NCBI GenBank assembly: GCA_030615475.1
Contig: JAUWZF010000070.1
Coordinates: forward strand, 1 to 6,407
Direction: 5' to 3'
Length of the DNA stretch: 6,407 bases
Source: Dehalococcoidales bacterium
Lineage (GTDB): Bacteria; Chloroflexota; Dehalococcoidia; Dehalococcoidales; RBG-16-60-22
Of the stretch, positions 1 to 5,621 are shown piece after piece. Numbering within the stretch: the first letter of the stretch is position 1; every line of letters starts with the position of its first letter. Position numbers and translations under genes: made by a program. Under the pieces are notes generated by a model. That model was not told the origin of the DNA, did no database searches, and saw only the letters and a list, made by a program, of their open reading frames with translations.

Positions 1-555
1 GTAAAGTGGCAGAAGCTCCTAACTGCGATATTAGAGACCGAATTGGCTATACATCGGGTTAGGAGTGCACTTAAGTCACTAAAAGCAATCCCCACAGAAG
101 AATCCCTGCGCTTGCTTTCTATGTCCCGAGGAACTTGGATAGATTATCATTTTGGAACTTGGTCATTCTTGATGTTTAGTCTGGTAGAAAAGGAGATGGA
201 GTTAGTAAACCAAGTTGAACAATTCCTGATAAAACCTAATAATCCAAATAGTGAATGTGTCGTATGTCAAATTAGCAAATCTTTAGTAGAAAAAAAGAGA
301 AAGATAGGCAAGATACGACATCCACTCGCTCATAGGGGGAAAGGTGGAACTATTGAAGGCACCATGAACTTGGATTCATTGAAGGATTATATAAATATAC
401 CAAGCCCCGTTGACTGGAACAATATTTTAGCTTCTTATGAACCATATCGCAATAAATGGCATGATTACCTTCACAAATATTCAACGCAGGTTCTGGCTGA
501 GCTATATCAGATTTGTGAGCACCTGAACAAACATATAGATTGGGATAAAATCTGA
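1..555 (+). CDS. Unrecognised accessory protein, possibly HEPN-like; 5' end lies outside the window
   Basis: The frame is open from base 1 with no stop before TGA at 553-555, so 184 residues are visible and the gene probably begins upstream. The first possible start is a TTG at 43, giving 170 residues, but it has no good Shine-Dalgarno, and the 14 codons before it also read like amphipathic helix. The protein looks mostly helical, with no signal peptide or membrane segment. Counting from the TTG, an aromatic-rich helix spans about 35-61, a Cys-x2-Cys pair is at 72/75, and a basic segment contains Arg92-His-Pro-Leu-Ala-His97. That Arg-x4-His pattern with a polar residue after Arg resembles the HEPN RNase motif found in many toxin and defence proteins. 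This is inference from one short motif. The gene is much more AT-rich than the operon it converges on: sampled 60-base lines are 28-38% GC, against 57-70% in rpsI and rpsD lines. That points to recently acquired DNA. Coding status is fairly secure; function is not. Confidence 0.6.
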   Translation, partial: VKWQKLLTAILETELAIHRVRSALKSLKAIPTEESLRLLSMSRGTWIDYHFGTWSFLMFSLVEKEMELVNQVEQFLIKPNNPNSECVVCQISKSLVEKKRKIGKIRHPLAHRGKGGTIEGTMNLDSLKDYINIPSPVDWNNILASYEPYRNKWHDYLHKYSTQVLAELYQICEHLNKHIDWDKI

Positions 556-590
556 GTGCTTAAGCTAACCTGAAGCCAGCACCAAACTTT

Positions 591-986
591 CTAACGCTTG
601 GTATACTGAGGCGCCTTGCGGGCTCTCTTGAGTCCGGGTTTCTTCCGCTCTTTGGCCCGGGCGTCACGCGTCAGCAGGCCGTTCTGGCGCAGCATCGGCT
701 TGAATCGCTCGTCGGCGCGCGCCAGGGCGCGGGAGATACCGTGAGCGATAGCACCGCTCTGGCCGGTAATGCCGCCGCCCTCCACCGTGATGACCGCATT
801 ATAGTTATCGGTGCTTTCGGTGGTAATAAACGGCTGGATGATGACCCGCTGGTGCTCCAGAGACGGGAACCGTTCTTCGTACGGCATACCGTTAACAATA
901 ATGGCGCCGTTCCCCGCCGTCAGCTTTACCTGCGCTACCGCCGTCTTCCTGCGGCCTGTCCCGTAAAAATAGCTCTGTTTAACCAT
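591..986 (-). CDS. rpsI: 30S ribosomal protein S9
   Basis: Encodes S9 (uS9), a small-subunit head protein whose extended C-terminal tail reaches the P-site tRNA. The 131 residues match the normal family length. Visible family features are YGTGRRKTAVA near the N-terminus (8-18), the glycine-rich GGGITGQSGAIAHGI segment (70-84), LLTRDARAKERKK (104-116), and a basic end finishing in Thr-Lys-Arg, where many homologues have Ser-Lys-Arg. It starts at ATG 986, 15 nt after the rplM stop, behind a purine-rich but imperfect Shine-Dalgarno (an AGGG core), which fits coupling to rplM. It is the last gene of the operon in this window. Only 35 nt separate its TAG from the stop of the convergent plus-strand gene, and no strong intrinsic terminator is visible there. 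Confidence 0.98.
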   Translation of the reverse strand: MVKQSYFYGTGRRKTAVAQVKLTAGNGAIIVNGMPYEERFPSLEHQRVIIQPFITTESTDNYNAVITVEGGGITGQSGAIAHGISRALARADERFKPMLRQNGLLTRDARAKERKKPGLKRARKAPQYTKR

Positions 987-1001
987 ATAGGCCCTGTCCC
1001 C

Positions 1002-1439
1002 TTACTTCGCTTCTTTCTTCGTATCGTTTTTAATCTGTGACATGTGCGGGTGTTCCGCGCCGGCATAGACCCGCAGTCTTTTTCTCATCCGGGCGCCCAG
1101 TCGTGTGTGTGGCAGCATCCCGTTGACGGCGTGCTCGAGAGCACGTGTCGGGTGTTCCTGCATCATCTTCTCCAGAGAAATGCTCTTGAACCCGCCGGGA
1201 TACCCCGAATGACGGTAATACATCTTTTGCTGGGCTTTCTTACCGGTGACGCGTACCTTATCGGCATTGATAACCACGACAAAGTCCCCCGTGTCCTGGC
1301 TGGGAGTATATATTGGCCTGTGTTTTCCCATCAGCAGGCGGGCTATCTGTGTCGAAAGCCTGCCGAGGGTCTTGTCGGCGGCGTCAATCACATGCCAGTC
1401 TCTTTTAACATCAGCCGGTCTGGCAATATAAGTTTTCAT
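1002..1439 (-). CDS. rplM: 50S ribosomal protein L13
   Basis: Encodes L13 (uL13), an early-assembling 23S rRNA-binding protein of the large subunit. The 145 residues are typical. Diagnostic segments are [16 protein letters not shown] (15-30), [10 protein letters not shown] (37-46), [18 protein letters not shown] (51-68), [10 protein letters not shown] (74-83), and the C-terminal [20 protein letters not shown] plus GAEHPH region (108-132). The start ATG at 1439 overlaps the truA stop as ATGA. Its Shine-Dalgarno (GAGGGAG, 7 nt upstream) lies inside the last truA codons and partly within a small perfect hairpin, so translation probably depends on ribosomes finishing truA. In Escherichia coli the rplM-rpsI pair is known to be autoregulated by L13. 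Whether that applies here cannot be read from this sequence. Confidence 0.98.
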   Translation of the reverse strand: MKTYIARPADVKRDWHVIDAADKTLGRLSTQIARLLMGKHRPIYTPSQDTGDFVVVINADKVRVTGKKAQQKMYYRHSGYPGGFKSISLEKMMQEHPTRALEHAVNGMLPHTRLGARMRKRLRVYAGAEHPHMSQIKNDTKKEAK

Positions 1440-2221
1440 CGTGCATCTCCCTCAAAGGGACTGGGATAGTTCACCCGCATCAGGCAAAGTCCGTCGGCCG
1501 GTGCGGTTGGTCCGGCGAGGCCGGGAGTCCTGGCTTCGACCAGGCTGTAAAACTCGTCAACCGTCACCTTGCCTTGGCCGACCTTGATTAGCGAGCCTAC
1601 CGTATTGCGTACCTGATGGGGCAGAAAGGAATTGGCTGCCATATCCAGAACAATCATGTCCCCATCTCGTGTTATTTCCGCTTTAAATACATTCCGTATC
1701 GTTCTCTTGCTTCGGGCGGTCTCGGCGCTGGAAACGAAAGAGGCAAAGTCGCGCCTGCCGACGAGGGCCTGGCAGGCCTTGTTCATCGCCTCGATATCCA
1801 GATTACCGTCAACCCGGCAGGAAAAGCCCTGCCTCATCGGCGAACGTGTCGGGCTGTTTAACATATAATATTTGTACTCCCGACTGACAGCCCCGCGCCT
1901 GACATCGAAAGAGTCATCCAATCGGTAAGCTTCTTTCACCGCAATATCCCGGGGTAGATAGTGGTTCAAGCCATCGATAAAGGACTGCAAAGGCAGAGCC
2001 GACCCCGTCCTGAAGCTGACCACCTGCCCCCTGGCATGTACGCCGGCATCGGTACGACTGGCTGCCTTAATCCGTATTCTTTCTCCGGTAAGCTTCTTCA
2101 ATGCTTTCTCCATCTCCCCCTGAATCGTCGGTGCGTTGGCCTGCCACTGGGAGCCGTGGTAATTGGTACCGTCATATTCCAGAATCAGTACCACCGTGCC
2201 CGTTGCCGGGTCTGCAACCAT
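1436..2221 (-). CDS. truA: tRNA pseudouridine(38-40) synthase TruA
   Basis: Cytoplasmic enzyme that isomerises uridines 38, 39 and 40 in the tRNA anticodon stem-loop. The chosen start gives 261 residues, normal for TruA. The N-terminal strand [14 protein letters not shown] (about 12-25) leads to the catalytic motif [13 protein letters not shown], with the nucleophilic Asp at about 58. REYKY (Tyr about 116) matches the conserved active-site tyrosine region, [10 protein letters not shown] corresponds to the usual HMVRN motif, and [11 protein letters not shown] matches the conserved C-terminal segment. Start choice: a TTG at 2233 would add four residues, but the GAGGG Shine-Dalgarno begins inside that TTG. 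GAGGG sits 5 nt before the ATG at 2221 and only 2 nt before the ATG at 2224, so 2221 fits best. It lies 33 nt after rplQ, and its stop overlaps rplM by 4 nt. Confidence 0.95.
   Translation of the reverse strand: MVADPATGTVVLILEYDGTNYHGSQWQANAPTIQGEMEKALKKLTGERIRIKAASRTDAGVHARGQVVSFRTGSALPLQSFIDGLNHYLPRDIAVKEAYRLDDSFDVRRGAVSREYKYYMLNSPTRSPMRQGFSCRVDGNLDIEAMNKACQALVGRRDFASFVSSAETARSKRTIRNVFKAEITRDGDMIVLDMAANSFLPHQVRNTVGSLIKVGQGKVTVDEFYSLVEARTPGLAGPTAPADGLCLMRVNYPSPFEGDAR
1448..1460 (-). promoter_or_regulatory. Small hairpin overlapping the rplM ribosome binding site
   Basis: The minus strand reads TCCCT-TTG-AGGGA, a perfect 5 bp stem with a 3 nt loop, inside the last codons of truA. The right arm contains most of the GAGGG Shine-Dalgarno of rplM, whose ATG is 8 nt further on. 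If it folds it would reduce independent initiation on rplM and favour coupling to truA. The pairing is visible; the regulatory role is inferred, and so short a stem may be chance. Confidence 0.4.
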
Positions 2222-2254
2222 CATTACCCTCAAGCCGATAGCATCCGGGCACCG

Positions 2255-2608
2255 CTATTTGACCAGCTCCAGCTGGACCATAGGAGCACCGTCGCCCAGC
2301 CTGGGCGCCAGCTTGACAATGCGGGTGTAGCCCCCGGGCCGTTCTTTGTACCTCGGTCCCAGATCGGCGAATATCTTCTCGGTAACTTTTTTATCCGTGA
2401 TAAATGACAGCGCCTGGCGATAGGCGTGAAGCCCGCTGTCCTTGCCTAGGGTTATCATCTTCTCGGCCATACCGCGTACTTCCTTGGCCTTGGCCTCGGT
2501 GGTAACGATTTTCTCATGTTTCAGCAGGTCCGTAACCAGATTCCGGTACAGTGCCCGTCGGTGACTGGTAACCCTGCCCAGTTTTCTGCCGACTATCTTA
2601 TGCCTCAT
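2255..2608 (-). CDS. rplQ: 50S ribosomal protein L17
   Basis: Encodes L17 (bL17), a bacterial large-subunit protein near the peptide exit tunnel. The 117 residues match the short bacterial form. The N-terminus [20 protein letters not shown] (1-20) is the family hallmark, followed by [24 protein letters not shown] (22-45) and the C-terminal [19 protein letters not shown] segment (92-110). The start ATG at 2608 overlaps the rpoA stop as ATGA, and a GGAG Shine-Dalgarno lies inside the final rpoA codons about 10 nt upstream. This is the usual last gene of the alpha operon, after rpoA. The rplQ TAG at 2255 is followed by a 33 nt gap to truA. Confidence 0.98.
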   Translation of the reverse strand: MRHKIVGRKLGRVTSHRRALYRNLVTDLLKHEKIVTTEAKAKEVRGMAEKMITLGKDSGLHAYRQALSFITDKKVTEKIFADLGPRYKERPGGYTRIVKLAPRLGDGAPMVQLELVK

Positions 2609-3768
2609 GTCTGCGGCTCTCCGTGCTCAGATTCTGCTTCATCAGTTTTTTCATTTTCGGCAGTCTCACCAGCCTCCTCACTTTCGGCGGCTGTGGACGC
2701 CTTTTCCTCGCCTTTTGCCTCGGGCTGACTTTCTTCTGCTTCTGCTGTTGCTGTGGCGGCCTCCGTAGCTGCTGCTTCTTCTGGTGTTGCTGCAGTTTCC
2801 GTAGCTTCTTCTTCCTGTTCTTCTGTATCAGTTTCGACTTTAGGAGTGAGAGATAGTCCTATCGAGGCGAGACGGTCCTCTATTTCCTGGTAGGACTTCT
2901 GCCCGAAGTTCCGTAGCTTGAGCAGTTCCTTGGGTCCCTTGCCGATAAGTTCGCCTACCGTGGTTATGTTGCTGCGTCTCAGGCAGTTCATGGTGCGTAC
3001 CGAGAGGTCCAACTGCTCTACGGGCATATTATATTTCTCGTCGGGGATAGACATGCGGATAAGCCGCTCCTCGGCCTTCATCTGGGAAATCTTGACGTAC
3101 TCAACGAAGGGCGTGAATTCTTCTATTAAAATACTGGCGGCGTTGCTCACGGCATCTATCGGCGACGTGGTGCCATCCGTCCAGATATCCAGACACAACC
3201 GCTCGCGACTGGTCTCGCGCCCGAGATGGGTCGGCTCGACGGTATAGTTGATCTTGCGTATCGGGGTGAAAATAGCGTCGACAGGAATCGTTCCTACCGG
3301 TGTGTTGTAGATAGACTCGGCGGTCCTGAAGCCTGTTCCCAGTTCTATGTCGAACTCTACGTAAAGTTTGTTTTTAGCGTCGCTGATAGTCACCAGGCAA
3401 AGCTCCGGGTTGGCAATCTCGAAATCGGCCGATGGTTTAATGTCGGACGCGCAGACACGGCCCTCGCCTTCGTATTCCAGTATCAACGTACCATTACGGT
3501 CAGAGAGGGGCTTCAGCCTCAACTCTTTAACATTGAGTAGAAACTCCATGACATCTTCCTTGGCATTGGGGATAACCGTGAACTCATGCTGGACTCCTTC
3601 AATTCTTACCTGAGTTACGGCGGCTCCGGGAAGATAGCCAAGCAACACGCGGCGTAAGGAGTTGCCCAGAGTCATACCGAACCCCTTCTCCAGTGGTTCG
3701 GCGATGAACCGCCCGAAATTTTCCTCTTGTTCGGTACATTCAATTTTTGGGACTAATAGTCCAGCCAA
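2605..3768 (-). CDS. rpoA: DNA-directed RNA polymerase subunit alpha, with a long acidic C-terminal tail
   Basis: The alpha subunit dimerises to nucleate RNA polymerase assembly; its C-terminal domain contacts UP elements and activators. It is 387 residues, longer than the usual 310-340. The N-terminal domain (about 1-235) carries [18 protein letters not shown] (26-43) and the [17 protein letters not shown] segment (202-218). The C-terminal domain (about 249-308) keeps the DNA-contact set: Arg258, Asn261 and Cys262 in VRTMNCL, and Gly289, Lys291 and Ser292 in RNFGQKS, equivalent to E. coli 265/268/269/296/298/299. Residues 311-387 form a low-complexity tail with 28 acidic residues, 18 Ala and 12 Thr, no Arg and no aromatics. 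The start is TTG at 3768, supported by a perfect AAGGAGGT Shine-Dalgarno 6 nt upstream and by the conserved N-terminus LVPKIEC. It lies 24 nt after rpsD and overlaps rplQ by 4 nt. Confidence 0.98.
   Translation of the reverse strand: MAGLLVPKIECTEQEENFGRFIAEPLEKGFGMTLGNSLRRVLLGYLPGAAVTQVRIEGVQHEFTVIPNAKEDVMEFLLNVKELRLKPLSDRNGTLILEYEGEGRVCASDIKPSADFEIANPELCLVTISDAKNKLYVEFDIELGTGFRTAESIYNTPVGTIPVDAIFTPIRKINYTVEPTHLGRETSRERLCLDIWTDGTTSPIDAVSNAASILIEEFTPFVEYVKISQMKAEERLIRMSIPDEKYNMPVEQLDLSVRTMNCLRRSNITTVGELIGKGPKELLKLRNFGQKSYQEIEDRLASIGLSLTPKVETDTEEQEEEATETAATPEEAAATEAATATAEAEESQPEAKGEEKASTAAESEEAGETAENEKTDEAESEHGEPQT
2608..2838 (-). other. Segment encoding the acidic, low-complexity RpoA tail (residues 311-387)
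   Basis: This part of rpoA encodes a probably disordered Glu/Ala/Thr-rich extension following the structured alpha C-terminal domain, which ends around residue 308. It has 28 Glu/Asp but only 3 Lys and 1 His among 77 residues. The reading frame continues cleanly to the ATGA junction with rplQ, so it is not a frameshift artefact. A 9-base direct repeat 36 nt apart (2762-2770 and 2798-2806, both encoding Ala-Thr-Glu) hints at growth by in-frame duplication or slippage. Function is unknown. Confidence 0.85.
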
Positions 3769-3774
3769 TAAATT

Positions 3775-3782
3775 ACCTCCTT
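3775..3782 (-). promoter_or_regulatory. Ribosome binding site of rpoA (fixes a TTG start)
   Basis: AAGGAGGT on the minus strand is fully complementary to the 16S anti-Shine-Dalgarno core and ends 6 nt before the TTG at 3768. No ATG or GTG lies at the correct distance, and the conserved alpha N-terminus begins right after this TTG, so the weak start codon appears offset by a very strong binding site. Confidence 0.9.
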
Positions 3783-3792
3783 ATCAGTTGCA

Positions 3793-4422
3793 CTACCGCG
3801 AGTAGTACTCGATGACTGCCTTGCCGTCGAACCTGGCATCAATCTCTTCGGGCGTGGGCAAAGTTAAGACCTCCCCGACCAGGGTTTGCCTGTCCAGGCT
3901 CAGCCAGTTCAGGACGGTCTTGGATTCAATTTCCTGAGCCAGCTGTTTATAGTATTCGGTCTTCTGGCTGCCCTCTCGCCAGCCGATGGTATCACCTTCT
4001 TTCACCAGGGCGGAAGGGATATTGGTCTTGCGTCCGTTCAACATGATGTGTCCGTGCCGTACCAGCTGACGGGCCTGGGAGCGCGAATCGGCAAAGCCCA
4101 GCCGGTATACCACGTTATCTAAACGTCTCTCCAGCAGCACCAGTAGATTTTCACCGGTAATACCCGCCTGTTTCTCGGCCAGGGAGAAGGTCTTCCGGAA
4201 CTGCTTCTCCAGGGTTCCGTAGGTATAGCGTGCTTTTTGTTTCTCGCGGAGCTGTAGGGCGCGGTCGGAAAATCTCCGACGCCGCCGGGTAGTTCCTTGC
4301 CCCGGTGGTTTCGGTCGTTTATCAATGGCGCATTTGGGTGTAAAGCAGCGGGCGCCCTTGAGCAAGAGCTTCTCACCACTACGCCGACATAAACGGCAAA
4401 CTGCTCCTGTATATCTTGCCAT
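3793..4422 (-). CDS. rpsD: 30S ribosomal protein S4 (zinc-ligand form)
   Basis: Encodes S4 (uS4), a primary 16S rRNA-binding protein that nucleates assembly of the 30S body and contributes to decoding fidelity. The 209 residues are typical. An N-terminal zinc knuckle is intact, with Cys9, Cys12, Cys26 and Cys31 (C-x2-C-x13-C-x4-C), marking the C+ paralogue type. The S4 RNA-binding domain runs from about 98 ([20 protein letters not shown], then [17 protein letters not shown]) to about 150. The C-terminus contains the usual Glu-Ile segment followed by EYYSR. The start ATG at 4422 is preceded by AAGGGG, 12 nt after rpsK. In E. coli S4 is the translational repressor of the alpha operon, acting on the rpsM leader. 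No equivalent pseudoknot is apparent in the 25 nt before rpsM here. Confidence 0.98.
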   Translation of the reverse strand: MARYTGAVCRLCRRSGEKLLLKGARCFTPKCAIDKRPKPPGQGTTRRRRRFSDRALQLREKQKARYTYGTLEKQFRKTFSLAEKQAGITGENLLVLLERRLDNVVYRLGFADSRSQARQLVRHGHIMLNGRKTNIPSALVKEGDTIGWREGSQKTEYYKQLAQEIESKTVLNWLSLDRQTLVGEVLTLPTPEEIDARFDGKAVIEYYSR

Positions 4423-4434
4423 GTTTTTCCCCTT

Positions 4435-4827
4435 TTAGACTCGTCTCCTCTTGGGAGGGCGGCAGCCGGCATGCGGGATGGGTGTTACATCCCTGATTCC
4501 GGTAATGTAAAGTCCGGAACCCTGCAGGGACCGGATAGCCGCCTCGCGGCCGCTGCCGGGACCCTTGATATATACTTCAACCTGACGCAGGCCGTGTGCC
4601 ATAGCTTTCCGGGCGGCATCGCGGGCTGCCATTTGAGCCGCATAAGGCGTGCCTTTGCGGGAACCCTTAAACCCGGCCGTTCCGGAGCTTCCCCAGGCCA
4701 GGGCATTCCCCTGAGGGTCGGTAAGGGTTACCAAGGTATTGTTAAAGCTGGACTGAATGTAGGCCCTGCCGGTAGGGACCGATTTCCGTTCCCGCCTCCT
4801 TGTTTTAGGTTTTCTCTTTTGTGGCAC
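4435..4827 (-). CDS. rpsK: 30S ribosomal protein S11
   Basis: Encodes S11 (uS11), a platform protein of the small subunit that binds 16S rRNA near the mRNA exit and E site. The 130 residues match the family. After a basic N-terminus (1-15) come [20 protein letters not shown] (22-41), [20 protein letters not shown] (49-68), the hallmark [15 protein letters not shown] (88-102), and the near-invariant end [18 protein letters not shown] (113-130). The start is GTG at 4827, supported by AGGAGG 5 nt upstream (4833-4838) and by agreement with the usual N-terminal length. It lies 30 nt after rpsM and 12 nt before rpsD. Confidence 0.98.
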   Translation of the reverse strand: MPQKRKPKTRRRERKSVPTGRAYIQSSFNNTLVTLTDPQGNALAWGSSGTAGFKGSRKGTPYAAQMAARDAARKAMAHGLRQVEVYIKGPGSGREAAIRSLQGSGLYITGIRDVTPIPHAGCRPPKRRRV

Positions 4828-4832
4828 CCTGT

Positions 4833-4838
4833 CCTCCT
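4833..4838 (-). promoter_or_regulatory. Ribosome binding site of rpsK (supports a GTG start)
   Basis: AGGAGG on the minus strand sits 5 nt before the GTG at 4827. The first ATG codons inside the frame lie far downstream within conserved S11 sequence, so GTG is the only sensible start. Confidence 0.85.
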
Positions 4839-4857
4839 AGTCCTGATTTCATCGGGA

Positions 4858-5247
4858 TTATTTCTTAGCCATGCCGCGCTTCTGGCCTCGGCCGGCTACT
4901 GTCTTGCGTGTACCGCGCTTGGTACGGGCGTTAGTCCGCGTTCTCTGGCCTCTTACCGGCAGTCCGTAGCGGTGCCTGAGCCCGCGGTAGCTGCCGATTT
5001 CAATCAGGCGCTTGATATTGAAATTGATTTCTTTCCTGAGTTCGCCCTCAACACGGAGCTGCTTATCGATAATTTCACGGAGCTTAATGACCTCATCCTC
5101 GGTAAGGTCTTTTACCTTGACATCGGGCGTGATATCCGCTTGGGCCAGAATTTTATAGCTCTGCGAGCGGCCGATGCCGTAAATATACTGTAGCGATACC
5201 CACGCCTGCTTGTTTACCGGTATATCTACTCCAGAGATACGTGGCAT
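4858..5247 (-). CDS. rpsM: 30S ribosomal protein S13
   Basis: Encodes S13 (uS13), a small-subunit head protein that forms intersubunit bridges and contacts P-site tRNA through its basic tail. It has 129 residues, slightly longer than E. coli S13. Visible signatures are the N-terminal ISGVDIP (4-10), the [10 protein letters not shown] helix-turn segment (21-30), [23 protein letters not shown] (67-89), and the diagnostic [20 protein letters not shown] (90-109), followed by a Lys/Arg-rich tail. The start ATG at 5247 has AAGGAGG 6 nt upstream, one of the strongest binding sites in the window. It follows rpmJ by 25 nt and is the classical first gene of the alpha operon. Confidence 0.98.
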   Translation of the reverse strand: MPRISGVDIPVNKQAWVSLQYIYGIGRSQSYKILAQADITPDVKVKDLTEDEVIKLREIIDKQLRVEGELRKEINFNIKRLIEIGSYRGLRHRYGLPVRGQRTRTNARTKRGTRKTVAGRGQKRGMAKK

Positions 5248-5253
5248 ATATTT

Positions 5254-5260
5254 CCTCCTT
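5254..5260 (-). promoter_or_regulatory. Ribosome binding site of rpsM
   Basis: AAGGAGG on the minus strand, followed by a 6 nt A/T-rich spacer to the ATG at 5247. It falls in the 25 nt rpmJ-rpsM gap, leaving little room for an S4-type regulatory pseudoknot in this gap alone. Confidence 0.85.
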
Positions 5261-5272
5261 ACTCCCCGAGCG

Positions 5273-5386
5273 TTACCCCTGCCTCTGCTTGTGCTTCGGG
5301 TTGGTGCAAATAATCCTGACCACCCCCCGCCGCCTCACCACCTTGCATTTTTCACATCTAACTTTAACTGAAGCCTTAACTTTCAT
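5273..5386 (-). CDS. rpmJ: 50S ribosomal protein L36 (zinc-ligand form)
   Basis: Encodes L36 (bL36), the smallest bacterial ribosomal protein, which binds 23S rRNA late in large-subunit assembly. The frame reads 37 residues from ATG 5386 to TAA 5273: [14 protein letters not shown], then [18 protein letters not shown], then KQRQG. The zinc ribbon ligands Cys11, Cys14, Cys27 and His32 (C-x2-C-x12-C-x4-H) are all present, so this is the C+ type. Length and composition are exactly as expected. It sits 16 nt after infA with an AAAGG Shine-Dalgarno 8 nt upstream, and 25 nt before rpsM. That is the conserved infA-rpmJ-rpsM order. Its small size makes it easy to miss by length-filtered gene calling. 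Confidence 0.97.
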   Translation of the reverse strand: MKVKASVKVRCEKCKVVRRRGVVRIICTNPKHKQRQG

Positions 5387-5402
5387 GATTCAAACCTTTA
5401 TC

Positions 5403-5621
5403 TTACTTGAGCCGGTAGGTAATTCTACCACGTTTCAGGTCATAAGGGGAGAGCTCTATCAAAACCTTGTCGCCGGGTAAGACCCTGATATAGTGCATCC
5501 TTATCTTGCCCGAAATGTGGGCCAGCACCTCGTGCCCGTTGGGGAGTTCGACGCGAAACATGGCATTGGGCAGAGCCTCGATTACCGTCCCCTCAACTTC
5601 TATGGCCTCTTTCTTAGGCAT
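5403..5621 (-). CDS. infA: Translation initiation factor IF-1
   Basis: Encodes IF-1, an OB-fold protein that binds the ribosomal A site during initiation together with IF-2 and IF-3. The 72 residues match the family. Landmarks are [20 protein letters not shown] (5-24), [20 protein letters not shown] (25-44), [18 protein letters not shown] (45-62) and the end RGRITYRLK (64-72). The ATG at 5621 overlaps the map stop by 8 nt (ATGCCTAA), and its Shine-Dalgarno (GAGGG, 6 nt upstream) is inside the last map codons, indicating translational coupling. rpmJ follows after 16 nt. Confidence 0.98.
   Translation of the reverse strand: MPKKEAIEVEGTVIEALPNAMFRVELPNGHEVLAHISGKIRMHYIRVLPGDKVLIELSPYDLKRGRITYRLK

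Noticed and set aside
556..582. Inverted repeat GTGCT/AGCAC as a bidirectional terminator between the left gene and rpsI
   Set aside because: The stem is only 5-6 bp, the loop is 17 nt, and neither side has a run of T adequate for an intrinsic terminator.
2238..2258. 5 bp stem ATAGC/GCTAT with an 11 nt loop at the rplQ stop, as a possible terminator or attenuator before truA
   Set aside because: The stem is short and A/T-containing, has no T-tract after it, and is followed directly by the truA ribosome binding site.
2623..2856. Plus-strand Cys/Phe-rich frame of 77 residues
   Set aside because: It is the antisense of the Glu/Ala-rich RpoA tail. Its odd composition follows from complementing GAA and GCA codons, and it has no independent support.
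4471..5193. Plus-strand frame of 240 residues opposite rpsK and rpsM
   Set aside because: It runs antisense to two certain ribosomal genes, lacks a Shine-Dalgarno and has no recognisable domain. GC-rich codon bias on the real strand leaves the reverse frame open.
5248..5272. S4-binding regulatory pseudoknot before rpsM, as in E. coli
   Set aside because: The gap is 25 nt, is largely occupied by the Shine-Dalgarno, and shows no nested pairing of the required kind.
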